The notes below the pieces were generated by a model. It was not told where the DNA came from. It made no database searches and worked only from the letters and a program-made list of their open reading frames with translations. From positions 62,001 through 126,000 of the forward strand of contig JARGXX010000004.1 in assembly GCA_030374765.1 (NCBI GenBank): a stretch of 64,000 bases of DNA, given 5' to 3'. Each line of letters opens with the position of its first letter. Positions within the stretch are counted from its first letter, which is position 1. This DNA comes from Agarophyton chilense (lineage: Eukaryota; Rhodophyta; Florideophyceae; Gracilariales; Gracilariaceae). This document shows, in pieces, positions 10,601 through 19,075 of the stretch. The translations under genes and the position numbers were made by a program.

Positions 10601-10978
10601 ACGAGCGGATGGTGGTGGGGACGGGGGTCGCATGTTGCGATTGAAAAGGTCCTCGGGGAAGCGAGCGTTGAGTATGAACTCCGGAATGTGACGGACTTGG
10701 GCGTTTGCAGCGTCGAGTAACTGTGTGAGGGGGAGCTGGGGTATCTGGTCGGCGCGATAGGCGACGGAGGCGATGTAGAGAGCACAGGCGGAGGTGTATA
10801 GATCCGGGGACGAGGGCTCGGCGGAGTTGTGGATGGCGCGCGCCAAATTAGCGATACGGATGGGAAGGGCGAGGCTTTGAACGAGGAGGTCTATACAATC
10901 GGCCGGGGGGGGTAGTTGCGGCTGCGGTTGCTGTGGTTGGTTGAGTTGTTGGTGATTATGTTGTGAGTGAGCCTGCAT
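7676..10978 (-). CDS. RBR: Retinoblastoma-related pocket protein
   Basis: Recognised as a retinoblastoma protein, the nuclear repressor that binds E2F/DP and is released by cyclin-CDK phosphorylation. Start chosen at the ATG at 10976-10978 (MQAHSQHNHQQ), giving 1,100 residues, close to plant and animal relatives; the frame is open 106 codons further upstream, but that part is low-complexity and lies in promoter-like DNA. Seen in order: RB N-terminal region (about 130-205), basic Ser-Pro/Thr-Pro-rich linker (300-420), pocket A (about 465-650, including ALAVYFSAMEG), spacer, pocket B (about 740-905, including VKYALWCRWNLTINRHVDL and IIRFYNEVFVPYM), and a C-terminal domain with many S/T-P sites. 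No intron is needed. Two E2F-type sites lie 400-500 bp upstream. Confidence 0.93.
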   Translation of the reverse strand: MQAHSQHNHQQLNQPQQPQPQLPPPADCIDLLVQSLALPIRIANLARAIHNSAEPSSPDLYTSACALYIASVAYRADQIPQLPLTQLLDAANAQVRHIPEFILNARFPEDLFNRNMRPPSPPPSARDVPPSHTAFMVTAHVWRKLRFLIGRRLLHNHPSVPRLAWLLFIIAKASLSSPSGSWYNHVQAYHLLLACLMQSGLIAADDPENAVFRITCAVPSELHQYQRAVDTLLPPAILTRLPFFPATDDDIDAHGKALDEVYAQQLTAVDDRIVSDERIFLHAPQLTAVTALPLSPPLPRQSSCAGTSTSSQSPRPVQSSVAAPLKPNKDPPVQVGSPVQPTTNAEPSTPQASSQPSTPLNRKRRMDGESQSPAPTPRPRRRRKASDFAVTPSSARPPTPRRTRTRSAMHSPLSSPVRFSRYLSTHPDALEALATVAAVTPHCTTVVPPTPPSSNVALTPGSDNNRSATWISELKQKRPETRSETCLTCPLDSVATSDDLRRVTGGGRPLYAIIDVGRRYSDALCDVIPDLNTSRYKREALAVYFSAMEGILEKERRRLREQPEKFNSNVLHNYILHKSFLTFAWETTVAAYGRRDLQVFTVAYRAFNVSPFELTKALDTFCTLVPQMPRCLVNHLISCDARILEWMAWKHDSPLVRVLQAYSRDCLLTQDGPKPFSPKEKFEEASVGGDTQMFDQSVAHNEQPDSVEQSPVTPQKQKVEEGQFIETKAMSTPRLKEMERPERLYGDVEARARVLDFFFEKVFALAGTRTEELLRRLDLTNLRSTVWRSVKYALWCRWNLTINRHVDLIILCVIYGVAKIRHIQLQFRHIVWHYNQLEHTSDPTFLSNSPPVSRNILLEDFGHLLAGDAAEDGGPRSASTTEETGDIIRFYNEVFVPYMSNFIVPTGEDTGGRDAKRLAETSQESKADDQGSEGLNDLARRASRREGRERKEMFEDLGRKLLQSPMRIMKTRRSPIRIGSIVVSPMSPSTRNMVLSRQHSVRRSQSNGLGSMTPGTRSLFAFGESPIGNVAVIHRRRERRRYRPLSFDGPVADARSAAVRREVQEIIGRSGRVVSSAESDSGESEDGTVSQGADGEDMEV

Positions 10979-10981
10979 CTG

Positions 10982-11013
10982 AGAGGGGGAGAGGGGGAGA
11001 GGGGGAGAGGGGG
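10982..11013. repeat. Octamer repeat (AGAGGGGG) x 4 next to the RBR start
   Basis: Four exact 8-bp units lie directly upstream of the RBR start codon. In the sense of the gene this is a CCCCCTCT pyrimidine tract running into CTCAG and then the ATG. It may be a leader-region initiator element, a 5'UTR splice acceptor (pyrimidine tract plus AG), or a plain microsatellite. Confidence 0.8.
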
Positions 11014-11376
11014 TGGTAGAACGGCACACGGAAAGGAAGATGTTGGAGAGATCCAGAGTTGTAAAAAGCGGGCAGGACGAGTACAGAGGGGGGGAGAGCG
11101 GGAGGTGATGAAGGAGAGATAGTATGGACGAGGAGCGTGGGGGGAGGGTTGGTCGCCCTTTTATGAGCAGCAGAGTGCAACGAGAGCGACGGAACGGCAT
11201 GCGAGGCGCGCACGTTGAGCAGCGGTGGGGGCGAGAGACATAGCGCACACGTGAAGTAAACAAACGTAGAGAGCGCGTACGGGGCGCGTGCAGCACGCAG
11301 CCGCGCCGCCACCTCTACGCACGGAGCGCCACAAACACAAGCAAAAAGCGCCCACGCAAGCGGGCAGCGCGTCGTT

Positions 11377-11480
11377 TTTCCCGCGCTTTTCAGCGAGCGC
11401 GTGCCGCGCAGGGCTGCGCGTGACGCGTGTGTGCACCGCATGCGCGCACATACGCACGCTTCGCCACGCGCGTTTCCCGC
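11377..11480. promoter_or_regulatory. Two E2F-type sites upstream of RBR
   Basis: TTTCCCGC occurs exactly at 11377-11384 and again at 11473-11480, about 400 and 495 bp upstream of the chosen RBR start. This is the classic E2F/DP core. RB-family genes in animals and plants are often E2F targets, so autoregulation is plausible; binding here is inferred only. The surrounding 11160-11560 is rich in CGCG, as expected of an unmethylated promoter. Confidence 0.5.
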
Positions 11481-11544
11481 CTTTTTGTTGCTTGTGGTGG
11501 CGGATGCGCTCCGGTTTGCGCTCCGCCTACCCTCCCCTCCTCCG

Positions 11545-11561
11545 CCCCCCCCCCCCCCCCC
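11545..11561. repeat. Poly-C tract, 17 bases
   Basis: An uninterrupted run of 17 C follows a C/T-rich stretch (from about 11529). On the opposite strand this is a G-run, prone to length change and to assembly error. Confidence 0.9.
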
Positions 11562-12283
11562 TTGGACGTGTGTCGCATATGCGCCGTGTATTGCGGGACG
11601 CCCGTGGGGGTGCTTTGCGCGAACGCTGCACTGGTCTTCGCATTACACCGCGTTTGGAGGCCGCAGGACCACTGCGGCTGTGGAGGGGACCGTAGACTGT
11701 CCAACTAGTTTCCGTGTATTTATCCTTCAGTCGTTTCTTTTTCGCGTTTTCTGCAGCACACAGACGCATTTTTTGCCAAGCTTGCGCTGCTCGCGGCTAC
11801 TTTCGAGCGCCATACTTTTGGTAACTCTGCCTGCCTCTTTGGAGTGTCTACCATGCCGTTTAAAATCGTTCGACTTGGACACTTTAGACTACCTATACGT
11901 TGATTGTTTGCGTAACCCGTGGGAGCTTGGCTATAAACATCCATTGCCACAAACGGCTTTTCCAACACAAACCCTACCAATTGAACATGTTCCTTCTTGT
12001 TTCCTTCGCTGGGCCGCTGTCGACTTGGACGGAACCATTCGGTCCCTCGAAAATTCCCGAATTTGCTGTAATCGTGTTGAACGTTCATCCACTCAAATGA
12101 CATGGCACGCGTTCTTTGTGAAAAACAATAACAATCACTTTTCGTACTCGCGTGACTCTCTTTAATCAATCTTCCATCGCAGTGTCAAGTTTCAATCAAT
12201 CATGCCAATGATTTTCTCGACTAATAAAGGCAAAAGTACTGACAGTAGCGTTAAAGAAACGGCGAAAAAGTAATAAATGTGAA

Positions 12284-12411
12284 GCTAGAACACTACAATG
12301 CGTAACCATGCTCGCAAACCAAAAAAGTTATACACATCTCTTAGATTAACGTTTCAGACATGACGCTCTCCGTTTTGGCGATGTTCTACTTCCCCATACA
12401 AAAAGTATTGG
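12284..12411. repeat. Dispersed repeat, copy 1
   Basis: Shares about 110 bp at roughly 80 percent identity by eye with 20291-20400 in the same orientation, including ACCATGCTC, ACGTTTCAGAC and GCGATGTTCTACT. This is a fragment of an unidentified interspersed repeat. Confidence 0.7.
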
Positions 12412-13053
12412 CCGATTGATCCACTCAAAGTGCATTTTATTTACTGCTTCCCCAGAAATTTAGGGCATCGCTCTCTCGATCCCGAACGATTTTTGCTGTT
12501 GATTATACAAACCTGGTGAGCTGGCGTGGAGGCCAAAGCGCGGGGGCTTGAACCCTATCCACCAAGCAACTCCAAAAATACCATGGAAACCAGTGTTGAA
12601 CGGCCTACTGTCAATAAAGCTGCGGCAGGCCAACCGCGTCACTACAACACGCCAATGTCACTGAAGCTGAGGCTGTCAGCGGCCAAAGAAAACTATATGT
12701 AAAACAGACGCGTGTACAAAAGGGTTTTCCGTATTTGAAGTATCAGAATAGTTCTGTTTCATAAACAAGACAACGCAGTTCTATTTTCGTCGTAGGTATC
12801 TGAAAAGAATAGATCAATCGCTGTCCAAACCTCAGGTGTTATGTTCAATCACCGGACAAATCAATTCTCATGCGTTCCTAGTAACAGTCCCGGTCATAGA
12901 CGTCTCAGTTGGCGAAGAGCTCCGATGTAAAACGATCAGTTCATCGTAAGGCTACCCCCTCTCTGTGTGCTCGTCAGCACAGCGAAGGCTGCTTTTATAT
13001 CCAGTCTACATCTAGTTGAATGGTATTGTACGTCTCTACTCTACTGTAGTAGC

Positions 13054-13192
13054 CACGACGTACTGTCTCTAGATACTAAATAGCTTGAAGCGTCATCTTG
13101 TAGCGATACAGGAGCTTGAAGTGTTACACACGACGTACTGTCTCTAGCTTGCAGCGTCGGCTTGTAGCTCTACAGGAGCTTGTAGTGTTACA
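13054..13192. repeat. Tandem duplication of about 70 bp
   Basis: Unit 1 (13054-13128) and unit 2 (13129-13192) both begin CACGACGTACTGTCTCTAG and end TTACA; unit 1 carries 11 extra bases. Within each unit, CTTGNAGCGTC and GGAGCTTGNAGTG form a further internal echo. A local duplication with no evident role. Confidence 0.8.
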
Positions 13193-14687
13193 TCCGAAGC
13201 GTATGTATAAGCCCTTGAATGCGGGTCAATACGGCAAAAAGCATTTGATTGTCGTGTAGATGGGCCAAACCTCTCTCATTCGGGTTTGTAGCCATGAAGA
13301 AGTACAACGAATTATTACAGTCGGCTGTTTTTTATCCTCGACCATCGTGTTGTTGTATGAAGTCGACACAAAAACGGAGCCAAAGAATTCAAAATATAGG
13401 TATAAAACTGATTTGCAAAGAAGGTCGAAGTGTTCCGTCCAACTAGATCAGCGTTGCGCATTATTATCTTTGAAATGAAGCCCGCGAAGGCGCCGTTTGG
13501 TATTTTATTCTCGGGGATCCTAGTTTCTTTTTCGGATGACGTATGATCACATCTGGGGCTCTTTACCTATGTGGTCGTCGCTCTCTACAGCAAATTGTGA
13601 GTTGACGTTTGCGGGATGTAGTGATCTGCTCTATGGAATAGATCTAACACAAAAGAAGCGGTACAAATCGGAGATCACTTGAACTTGGCTATTTTTCACA
13701 GGATTAGATCTGACCCACGTCCTAGCTTTATGCCTAAGAGTCATCCTTTGTGCTACCGAACTCAATAATAGTCTCAACCCCGCCACCTACCAAATTGGGC
13801 GGGTGTTGGATTCCCTTTCACATTTTGGACAACGCTGTGTACTCAAACAGAGCTCAATGATCATCAAAAGATCTCTATAAGTTGGGAGAACTAAAGCATA
13901 ATGGCCACCGCAATATCTCTTTTTCAAGAAGAAAAGTTGGCTTGATACTCGTGTTCTGCGGAATATTTTGTTAAGTACAACAATTCTTTCAAGGAAAGAC
14001 ATCTGGAGAACAGGTCAACGACACAGGTGAGCTGCATCGGATGAGAAGCAGGTTCGGGCATGGATCGAAGCCGAGATGGAGACGTGAATAAGTATTTGCA
14101 CATGGTTGACTTCTCTTGTTGCTGCCTATCATTTGCAGCGAAACCGATGTCACTTCATGCAGTAGGTACAATGGTTCGAAATAATCTATGAAGCTAACTT
14201 GAAAATGTTCGAATGATCAAAAGCTTTTTCTGACACGAGTCGTAGGCGGCCAGATTTTTGGATTGTGTGCCTTAAATCCCGAAGTACGGTGGTGAAAGAT
14301 TATGTAAACCACCCCAGCCTGGCTCACGAGTACAAGTATGATCCAAAATCTGTGGCCCGTGCACTCACAGGGTCTTTTCCGAGGGGCCACTTTACTTCGC
14401 CGGCCACATCGCGACACTTATCGAGGTTACAACCTCGAACCGGCTCATTGTGTTGATGTTGAAAGACTATAAGATGAATTTTTTGAGATAGTGATCAAGA
14501 CCGATTGCATCATGCTTAGATTTCCACAAGGGCCCCGTTGATCTGTTGCCACTAGCGCTCGTTGCCCTCTAAGACGGTCAGGGATATGGGAGCATTGCAA
14601 TCCGAGCACATGGTTGAATGCCTCTCCCTAGACTCCTAGAATCTGGATTTATTCAATAAAAACAATTATCATCATTAAATCCCAGCT

Positions 14688-15932
14688 TCAGGCGTTCGGT
14701 CTTTGTATAATGTATTTTAGTGTGTACATTCCATGAAAATTTGAGGCCTCACAAATTGGTGCTTTTGCTTCAGAAATGAGGTTCATTACCGTTTGTAATC
14801 GGACTAAACCTTCTACCTGTTCAGGTAAGGATTGAATGCCATCTACATGTGATGCTACCTCCTTGTGTGTCCAAATGCTGAGTTTCCCCGGTGTGAGGCG
14901 AATTGTGACAGCGAAAACTCCGCGGAATTCGCTCCGTCCGAAGAGAGAGGGTAGAGTAGGTCTACCCTCTCTCTTCGGACGGAGCGACAGAATGTGAATA
15001 TGCAACCACGTAGTGGGTGTAGCATCCATGAACGGGAAAGCTGTTCAAGAGGTTGGCAGTGTAGGTCGTGGGTTCCGGCGAGGCCGCAGGGTCCAATAAC
15101 TTCGAAGGATACTAGAGTCACAGAAAGGGGATTTGATGGCACCACGGACCGTGTGACTTCCTCAGTATCCGTTGTCTCTGAAACCGTTTCGATGGATACT
15201 GATGTTATCTCAAACGAGGGTGGTGGGGCGGTCATGATGCGATTATGTGAGAGACAATCGTGAGCGCCGTCTTTGTCCACTACGACCGTATTATTGTACG
15301 ACGATATGACCACAAAGCGGCTTAAGGCCACGGACGAGAGTTTGTGGCGGCTTTTCCGTTCCTGGTTATTATTCTGATTGCAGATGAATAAGTTGGTTAC
15401 CGTATGGGTTTCGAGGAAAGTCTGAATGGCTTGAAGACGAGAAACAACCATTATCATGGTTCGTTCCTACCGTTCAATGATGGTCATGAGTGCCTCGGCA
15501 TTTGGTAATTCCTGGTTTAGAACAGAACTGGGTTGAACGGCGGCGTCTTCGGCAGGCTGAGCGGGGGAGGTTGCAGTGGGCGGGACAGATTTGGGAGTGG
15601 TGGGCAGTGGCGAAGCGGAGCGAGTTCATGGTGCCAATGGAAGGCGACGGATGGTTGAGAGGGTGGCGGAGACGGCGGGGGTCGGGGGTACGGAGGTTGG
15701 TTGGATCTGTTCGGTTGGCTAAGAAGCGGGTTGAATTGATGCAGACAATGACTGATGCAAGGAGCTTGATGAGGAAGACGGTGCAGGGGTGTTGACACGT
15801 CGCCCTAGCTTCGACTAGCAGGCTAGAGGCATCGTTGACATGTGTTTCGGCGGGGGAAGGAACTGGTTCCAGCAGCGAGGAACGTGGGATAGATGCTACC
15901 AATTGTAAGGATGCGTGGAAGACGTAGCTCAA
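14688..15932 (-). pseudogene. Decayed hypothetical gene, unidentified
   Basis: Three adjacent minus-strand frames (15474-15932, 14855-15457, 14688-15029) have protein-like composition and follow each other in order. The last two overlap across a perfect foldback (14931-14985) that displaces the frame. The middle frame, about 200 codons, has an acidic Thr/Ser/Glu stretch (VSIETVSETTDTEEVTRSVV). No domain was recognised. The best reading is one host gene broken by the foldback and other changes; two unrelated short genes is the alternative. Confidence 0.35.
14931..14985. repeat. Perfect 25-bp foldback with 5-base spacer
   Basis: The left arm 14931-14955 (GCTCCGTCCGAAGAGAGAGG and on) is the exact reverse complement of the right arm 14961-14985, with spacer GTAGG. 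No mismatch over 25 bp implies a recent templated inversion-duplication or strong selection. It lies at the frame change of the decayed gene above, so template switching during replication is the likely origin. Confidence 0.95.
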
Positions 15933-16676
15933 AAGCGGGCAATTGCGGATTCTTGAAGAAGGTGGCTTCCTTAGTTTTTCGGATCGTCCGGGTTGCTCTT
16001 ACAGTCGGAGATGGATGGAAAGGCGAGTCGGGATCTTTGCTTGTAGTCTAGTTCCTAGTCTAATTTAGTAGCCGTTAGGATCGGTTGCAAAGCTGTTACG
16101 TAGCTCGCAATCCGTAAACCCTGGTACGGCTGCTTCGAGCCAAAGATTACATAACTAGCTTAAAGTGTGTAAGTCTACGCCGCTCTGCTTTCCATAACCT
16201 AGTGCTACGTTGCACAATTTCTAATAGGATACATACCAGGTTTGAAAGGCTTTTTTGAAGTTTAGGAGAAAGCTGGGAGCCCCGCCTAGCCCCTACTACG
16301 ACACTTGTGTCGCTTTGTGGGTGGATACCAACTTTCCATGTGACTGGACTCGTTGCGGTTGATATAATCCTTGAAGCGCACGAGCAATCAATCGCGTCAT
16401 ATGTCTGATAGACTCTTCGTGATACATCGATTTGATATTGCCTCAAATTATAATCGGGTATCGTATCGAAACCAAAGTCTATCTGATCCATTCGTACGCG
16501 CAATTACAAACACTATAGCTTTTTTAAATGCTGATTTACGCTCGAAAGATCCGACTGATTGTGCTCCAGACTTGGAAAGATCTTCCAGTTGTGGATATCT
16601 GTTCCAATCGACCCTGAGACCATCTTAAACCGCTTTCATGTCGGCGTTACTGAGCAGCATATCTCGGAATAAGGCG
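15933..16676. other. Intergenic, nothing recognised
   Basis: No frame with family features on either strand; no repeat or structured element stands out. Confidence 0.4.
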
Positions 16677-17437
16677 TGTGGGCGCGGGCAGATTTGTAAT
16701 CAAGCGTTTACGTTTGATGAGCAGACACTTAAAATTGATCATTTCTTTGACCTTAATTAGTTTGACGGACCAAAATCAGCTCAGATATCTGTGGCCCATG
16801 GTCCAAATGATCAACGAACTGGTGATTCCTTGAACTATACCTTCATGTTTGGGTCAGGAAACGTTGAGTATACTGTGATGAGAGTTGGTTGTGATGGTAG
16901 GTCGCACGTTTTAGTCAGTTTTCAAGAGAAGCCTACATTTATTCATTCATATGCTACAACTGAGGAGAAGCCCAGCTTGATTTATTGAGTGAAACAACCA
17001 CATCACCATCTTCCCGTCGAGCGCACATGAAAGTTGTTCATCCGAAGCGGTTTGAACTCATACGAGAACATCTAGAAAATCAACGTTGTGAACATGAATG
17101 CCTATATGCATATGTATAGCACCATGGTGTTAGTATGATTCAGAACGTCCTTGACGCTAAGGTGAAGTTTTTTGTGTTTTCTGGAAAGCGCATAGTTTGG
17201 AAGCCAGAAGATGGTACTGTCGGAGAGCGTATTTTTGTGCCTGATTCTCAGAAAAGTGAGGGAGAGAATGGCTGTCTACTGACTTTTGTACCAGATGCGA
17301 AAGCAAAGCAGTCCACCATGTACGTTGTAGATGCACAAACAAGAGACATGGTGGTCAAGGCAGATGTTCTCTATGTTTTGCCCTTTGGTTTCCACGGCAT
17401 GTCCAAGAACAGAGCAACGTCGGGCACCGTTGCCTAA
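16677..17437 (+). pseudogene. Carotenoid cleavage dioxygenase pseudogene (C-terminal half)
   Basis: Blocks typical of carotenoid oxygenases (RPE65/CCD family) appear in the right order: FTFDEQTLKIDHFF (about 16716), a TAG in frame at 16758-16760, SVAHGPNDQRTGDSLNYTFMFG with the first iron-ligand-type His, TFIHSYATTEE with the second, a stop at 16986-16988, then after a frame change GERIFVPDSQKSEGENGCLLTFV (split here by description: GERIFVPDSQ, then GENGCLLTFV) and PFGFHG with the last His, ending at 17437. The third His region survives at most as NMNAYM near 17093. Length and breaks show a dead copy lacking the N-terminal half. Living members are non-heme iron enzymes that cut carotenoids. 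Confidence 0.75.
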
Positions 17438-18790
17438 CCAGAAAAGTGAGTGCCAGATCTTTCAACCCCATGCCAACGGTTTTGAGAGATATTGGCTTCG
17501 TATTCTATAGATTGGATCATGTTGTCAAGAACAGCCGTGTACTGAAGCTGAACTAAGATTATTCATTGTTCACAGTCAAAAGGAAGATGATCACATTCAG
17601 TACCTCGAAAGGTTGGCCCAGGAAATGAATTCAAGTGTACAAATTGCACTCAATCGGTTTTGACCAGTTCGATTCGTATCACAGAGCAAAAGGTTCACCG
17701 AAGAACAAGGAGCAAATGCCAACATGTATAAATGACCTTGTGACTTCAAGCGATAAAGGCATTCGCGTATCTGGGACCTTTGTGCGCTTTTTCGGTCTGC
17801 CCGGGGTCGACGAAACCCAGTCATGATAACTGCAACTGTTGGCGAGCTGCATACAAATACTTCGTTGATGCGTCCACAAGGGAGCATGTGCGGCAGTCTT
17901 ACACATGTGTAATCCGCAGTTTGATTAGGCTCCCCTGCCAAGTTCTGCTCTTTCGGATTAAGTGCGTTCAAACTCCTTCACTTTCGCTTTCTCAGTGGTT
18001 TCGGCTTTGCTTTCTTCCTTCGTCGTCGGTTCAGCCTCCTTCTGGCTTTTATCACCCTTTTCTCTTCCAACATCTTCGTCAACATTGTCGTCCTTCTTCT
18101 TCTTCTCTTCTTTATTGTGGCCAACAGCTTTGTATTACTAAGCTGAAGGAAAGAATTCAGTAAAGGCTTTCTCTCTTGAGGAAGGCCATGAACTTCTGTG
18201 GTTCATGTCGAATTAACTCTTGTAAGTTTTCTCTACTTTTCTTTGGGAGACCAGCTAATGGTTCTCTACAGGCCGCATTTTTTCGCAGGCATCGAAAGAC
18301 AACATGTTTGCAATCTTCCTTTCACATTTGTTCCACAGTCACATCTAAACGTTTTCTTTTCAACAAAGGTTGCGACTGGATGTAAGCTCGGAACGTGTGT
18401 TGTGTAGAAATGTGCGAGCATTTCTTCTGCTTTTCGCGCAGCTTTCTAGTCTGTACCAAACGCGGGGCACTGTGGAAGTAGACGTTTTCCTCTGGTCGAC
18501 GAAGAAAGTGCAACCCTAACGTCCAGCATATCAATCGGGATCTGCACTTGGTCTTCCATTGTGTAGTGACTTCGGCCTTCTGTGGGAAATGAAATATATG
18601 TTTCAAATGTGTATTGTTATCTTATGATCCTCGAACCTTGCCGCGGAAAGACCCGCGGCTCAAGGTACACTAACGGGAATGCTATCCGAACGGAGAAGGA
18701 GTACAAAAGCTCGGCCCCGTTCCCTTGGCCCAAAAAACAAGGACACCTTCGCGAAATCAGTGCGTGCTAGATTCCTAGCACTCAACATCT
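17438..18790. other. Intergenic with weak coding traces
   Basis: On the minus strand about 17960-18110 reads as a highly charged Lys/Glu stretch and about 18170-18600 as further broken coding-like fragments. They may be one decayed host protein, but no family was recognised. Nothing else stands out. Confidence 0.3.
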
Positions 18791-19075
18791 CTATCCTAAG
18801 GGGTATCGACCGAGCGTGATGCGTTTAAATAGTCCGAAGAGCCAGCAAGGGGTAAAGAGAACACGAAAATTGTCTTGCCAGTCTTTTCTCGCCTTTATTC
18901 TTCCTAGTCTACTAACGCTTTTTACTTGAGTTGCCACAATTTGCAATGCCAGTCCACGTTTTGCAAGACTGTCAATGCGTTCGTTTTGAACGGTTCCGCA
19001 GTGGCTTGGTATCCAGCATTCACAAACTCTGTTTTCGTTACTCAGACTATAAAGTTTGTCGTCCTTATATTTCAC
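18791..19075 (-). mobile_element. LINE fragment: RNase H domain
   Basis: A 94-codon minus-strand frame contains CWIPSHCGTVQNERIDSLAK, matching the late RNase H motif of non-LTR retrotransposons (W-x-P-S/G-H-x-G-x-x-G-N-E-x-A-D-x-L-A-K) with the second conserved Asp kept. The following W and RITLGRYPLG resemble the spacer toward the C-terminal zinc knuckle. The earlier catalytic Asp/Glu part and the reverse transcriptase are not seen, so this is a 5'-truncated, dead piece. Confidence 0.6.

Larger units (their letters stand above)
11562..14687. other. Intergenic, no supported gene
   Basis: Long frames around 11401-12169 lie on both strands at once and have no family signature, so they are probably chance. 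The stretch holds one copy of a dispersed repeat (12284-12411), a tandem duplication (13054-13192) and otherwise unremarkable sequence. A minus-strand GGTTCAAGCCC near 12545-12555 matches a pol III B box, but no tRNA fold was found around it. Confidence 0.45.

Noticed and set aside
10979-11296. 106-codon upstream extension of the RBR frame
   Set aside because: It crosses an octamer repeat and promoter-like CG-rich DNA and adds only Ser/Pro/Leu-rich sequence unlike RB proteins.
11401-12169. 254-codon plus and 149-codon minus frames upstream of RBR
   Set aside because: Overlapping frames on both strands, a poly-C tract inside, and no family feature on either strand; most likely chance in GC-rich DNA.
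12530-12600. Possible tRNA (minus-strand GGTTCAAGCCC)
   Set aside because: Only a B-box match; no acceptor stem or cloverleaf could be formed around it.
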